Position numbers and translations under genes: made by a program | The notes under the pieces: generated by a model | What the model was told of the DNA's origin: nothing | The model's database searches: none | What the model saw: the letters and a program-made list of their open reading frames with translations, nothing else | In this document: positions 19,737 through 21,610 of the stretch, in pieces | How positions within the stretch are numbered: position 1 is the stretch's first letter | Layout of the letters: each line of letters opens with the position of its first letter | IMG/VR virus record: IMGVR_UViG_3300043803_000755 | Location: 1 to 21,610 of that record | DNA: 21,610 bases | Source of the DNA: a virus | Direction: 5' to 3' (one strand)

Positions 19737-20384
19737 GCCCTTGGCGGGCGTGTCAAATGACAGCGCGTTTTTCGCGTCCGCTTCCTCTGGCTTTTTGCTG
19801 TAGTCGATAACCTCGGATACGAAGTTGGCGGCCATCGCTGCGTCAGCATCGAGCCAGGTTTCCGCAAACATCAGTTGCCGGATTTGGCCGGGGTCGCCGC
19901 CTGTGCGGTCGGCGTAGATATTGGCGATGTCGCGGCTGATACCGTCGAGCAAATCGGCGGTGCGTTTCATGTCGCGGCTGTCGCCCATTGCAATGCTCGA
20001 TGCTTCGTGAATCATGATGCGCGATTCCTTGGTCATGCGCCGGACATCACCGGCCATCAGGATCACGCTGCCCATGCTCGCGGCCATGCCGTTGACGGTG
20101 GTGACGATTTGCACGCCACGGTTGGACATCTCGCGGAGCGCCGAAAAAATTCGCTGCCCCTCGAAAACCGATCCGCCGGGGCTGTTTATTTCCACCTCGA
20201 CGCTTTCCAGCGCGTCATCAGCAGCGCAAACGACGTCGCCGATACGCATCTGCGCGGCGACTGCGGCGGGTCCGTAAAGACGGCCCAGCTCTTCGATCAG
20301 CTTGTCGGCGGATTCCTTGTGGACGCCGTCATTCAGCTTCAGTTTCCCGGCTCGGTTCTCGATTTGAATTAGGTTCGTTTTCAT
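19275..20384 (-). CDS. ClpP/S49-like head maturation protease fused to coiled-coil scaffold, 369 aa
   Basis: Residues about 20-195 are a ClpP-type serine peptidase: INSPGGSVFEGQRIFSAL (68-83), the nucleophile motif GMAASMG with S103, and MIHEASS with H126. The third triad residue is less clear, near AETWLDADAA (174-183). Residues about 217-330 are strongly coiled coil (LVENDTLRADLSAAQSRIDE, TIEANAERITELEKQ), the scaffold half, ending in a helical tail FYQKHRKAILAEQ that may bind coat protein. This is the lambda gpC/Nu3 arrangement. M217 (ATG 19736) is a plausible internal scaffold start. The gene overlaps the portal end by 56 nt. Confidence 0.85.
   Translation of the reverse strand: MKTNLIQIENRAGKLKLNDGVHKESADKLIEELGRLYGPAAVAAQMRIGDVVCAADDALESVEVEINSPGGSVFEGQRIFSALREMSNRGVQIVTTVNGMAASMGSVILMAGDVRRMTKESRIMIHEASSIAMGDSRDMKRTADLLDGISRDIANIYADRTGGDPGQIRQLMFAETWLDADAAMAANFVSEVIDYSKKPEEADAKNALSFDTPAKGMTGILSKLFPGNEEAAAKVEAALVENDTLRADLSAAQSRIDELAPLAEVNAKLQSDVAELTSKLDESGKTIEANAERITELEKQAEDIDAKAAVKAAELLAQQGHPQPVALVGDSGEAKTLTQQFEELKGAEATAFYQKHRKAILAEQSKVSQ
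19737..19756 (-). promoter_or_regulatory. TTGACA-N14-ATG start element (copy B, internal scaffold start)
   Basis: TTGACA (19756-19751), CGCCCGCCAAGGGC, ATG 19736 on the minus strand. Unlike the other copies the spacer is 14 nt, and the whole element lies in protease coding sequence, so codon constraint could have produced part of it. Confidence 0.45.
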
Positions 20385-21610
20385 TGTCGTCAGTGGGTCG
20401 TGGTTGCTGCATTTCGTTGGGCGTCAGCATCGCCATTTCGCGGTCGTCGACCGGCACGCCGTAGAGTTCTGCGGCCTCGGCAGCGGCGAGCTTTCGCAAG
20501 GCCACCTCGGCTGCGCGTTCGCGGATGTGTTCCTCGTAGGTCTTGCCGCGCATGCTCACGATGTCGCGCATGTTGGCCGCGCCGATCTTCCAGAGCGCCT
20601 CCAGCTCTTTCGTCACCCGGCCATCGTCAATCGTGAGCTTGGGCGGCGTGGAAAAATCCCACTTCCACCAGTCGGCAGACTGCGGCAGATCGCCGCGTTT
20701 CTGCGCCTTGGCAATGGCATAGCCGACGATGCGGCGGGCGGCATGGAAGAGCATGTCCTGCCGGTCTTCAATGCTGCGTTGAGCCATGGCGATTTCCATG
20801 CGCTGCGCCGTGCCGCCACCTGCCGCGTGGCCGGTGTAGAACGCATACGGCCACGAAATCGCGGCGAAGGATGAGCGGAGCAGGCGGTCGTGGAAGTCCA
20901 AGAACGGATTGCCGGGGCGCGTGTTGTTCAGCGTTTCGATCTTCCCGCCGGAGTTGCTGCGGAAATATCGCACAGTCCCGCCGTCCATGGACTGAACGGT
21001 CATGCCGCCGCAGCCGCTGCCATTACCGACAAGCGCGTTGTATGGGTCATCGGGGTCAGGTCCGCCGTTGTCGTTGTATTCTATCAAGCTGATGCTGCTC
21101 ATCTGGAGCATCGCCAGCCGCTCCCACTCGGTGCTTTGCAGAATGTCCCGGCAATCATTGATGCAGGGGGTCAGCGCCGTCAGCCCGCGTCCCTGGTATT
21201 GGAACTCGGGATCGTATAGGTGGATCATGTTCGACGCCGGGATCCACTCGGCAAGGTTGCCGTTTTTATCGAGAAACGCGTATTCCTTCGCCTCGCCGCT
21301 GGGCCAGTAGACGATGCCGTCTTGAATCTGCCCGCCGCGCACGTTGCCGCCTTCCTGCATGCCCGCAGGCGTGCCGATGCGGTGACTCGGGATGCCTTGG
21401 TATTTCGGAAATCCGTTGGCCGTTTGGGTCAGTAGAATGAATGCCTCGCCGTCCACGTCGATTGCCAGACTCCACGTCAGCAAGTTGGTTTTGAAATCGT
21501 GCATGCCACCGCGCGAGTCGCCGATGGCGTAAAACATGTTGGTCAGCCATGACGTCGCGGCGTTGCCGAACTCGGCATCGGTGCCACGATAGATCGGGAC
21601 GAATGCGCGG
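20329..21610 (-). CDS. Portal protein, lambda-gpB-like (5' end off window)
   Basis: The reading frame is open from the right edge to the stop at 20329, giving 426 visible residues. Upstream of M at 21537 the frame continues (RAFVPIYRGTDAEFGNAATS), so that Met is internal and the true start lies outside. Diagnostic portal_2 features are FKTNLLTWSLAIDVDGEAFILL, the YQGIPSHRIG segment, NMIHLYDPEFQYQGRGLTALTP and the later RSSFAAISWPYAFYTGHAAGGG with EDRQDMLFHAARRIVGYAIAKA. It forms the dodecameric DNA gateway; the C-terminal tail is acidic and disordered. The last 56 nt overlap the protease start. Terminase should lie further right. Confidence 0.85.
   Translation of the reverse strand, partial: RAFVPIYRGTDAEFGNAATSWLTNMFYAIGDSRGGMHDFKTNLLTWSLAIDVDGEAFILLTQTANGFPKYQGIPSHRIGTPAGMQEGGNVRGGQIQDGIVYWPSGEAKEYAFLDKNGNLAEWIPASNMIHLYDPEFQYQGRGLTALTPCINDCRDILQSTEWERLAMLQMSSISLIEYNDNGGPDPDDPYNALVGNGSGCGGMTVQSMDGGTVRYFRSNSGGKIETLNNTRPGNPFLDFHDRLLRSSFAAISWPYAFYTGHAAGGGTAQRMEIAMAQRSIEDRQDMLFHAARRIVGYAIAKAQKRGDLPQSADWWKWDFSTPPKLTIDDGRVTKELEALWKIGAANMRDIVSMRGKTYEEHIRERAAEVALRKLAAAEAAELYGVPVDDREMAMLTPNEMQQPRPTDDNENEPNSNREPSRETEAE

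Noticed and set aside
1-21610. CRISPR array, insertion sequence or rRNA
   Set aside because: No regularly spaced repeats, transposase motifs or rRNA sequence found on either strand by eye.

Overview
The window is phage DNA: about 21.6 kb of a temperate, lambda-like siphovirus from a GC-rich bacterial host. Portal, protease/scaffold, major capsid, connector, tail tube, tail chaperone, tape measure, baseplate, fibre and lysis genes follow in the usual siphovirus order on the minus strand, from right to left. Both outer genes (portal at the right, an early-region protein at the left) run off the ends. Few genes have a good Shine-Dalgarno sequence. Many starts instead have G-poor A/C-rich leaders, ATGA stop/start overlaps, or an unusual TTGACA-N13-ATG element. 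A host outside the classic SD-using groups (for example Verrucomicrobiota or another PVC or Bacteroidota lineage) would fit, but this is a weak inference.

Layout. 1-1932 (minus): an early cluster with a likely DNA-metabolism protein, a mini zinc ribbon, an 89-aa unknown, a small membrane protein, an excisionase-like HTH protein and a ribbon-helix-helix (RHH) regulator. 1933-2011: a divergent control region with repeated GTAAG/CTTAC half-sites. 2012-2365 (plus): a second RHH protein. 2366-2607: an attachment region with a 44-bp segment equal to the 3' part of a tRNA-Thr(CGU) gene, flanked by near-identical arm repeats. 2608-3654 (plus): tyrosine integrase. 3661-5135 (minus): lysis cassette (M15 endopeptidase, DUF1353 protein, a 58-aa holin-like protein and one unknown). 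5145-11646: collagen-like fibre, baseplate/distal-tail proteins and tape measure. 11649-12208: tail-assembly chaperone pair with a lambda-type GGGAAAG -1 frameshift site. 12205-14418: an unknown, tail tube, tail terminator and gp10/Z-like connector. 14489-15019 (plus): a LigE-like ATP-dependent DNA ligase domain lying antisense inside the late operon. 15011-18233: joining protein, GT-A glycosyltransferase, a small conserved-type protein and a 748-aa glycosyltransferase/methyltransferase. 18281-18313: a strong minus-strand terminator behind the capsid gene. 18345-21610: major capsid, ClpP-type protease fused to a coiled-coil scaffold, and the portal.

How it works together. The two divergent RHH proteins probably form the lysis-lysogeny or early switch. 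Integrase and the excisionase-like protein act at the tRNA-derived site. Because non-tRNA phage sequence lies on both sides of that site, the sequence looks like attP, so the source is more likely a circular, extrachromosomal or virion genome than a simple integrated prophage. The late operon builds a capsid and a short non-contractile tail, and a sugar-modifying cassette sits in the head module. The most unusual points are the TTGACA-N13-ATG translation-start element (five starts, one internal to the protease gene where a scaffold would begin), the OB-less antisense ligase, and the GT-TPR-GT-methyltransferase fusion.
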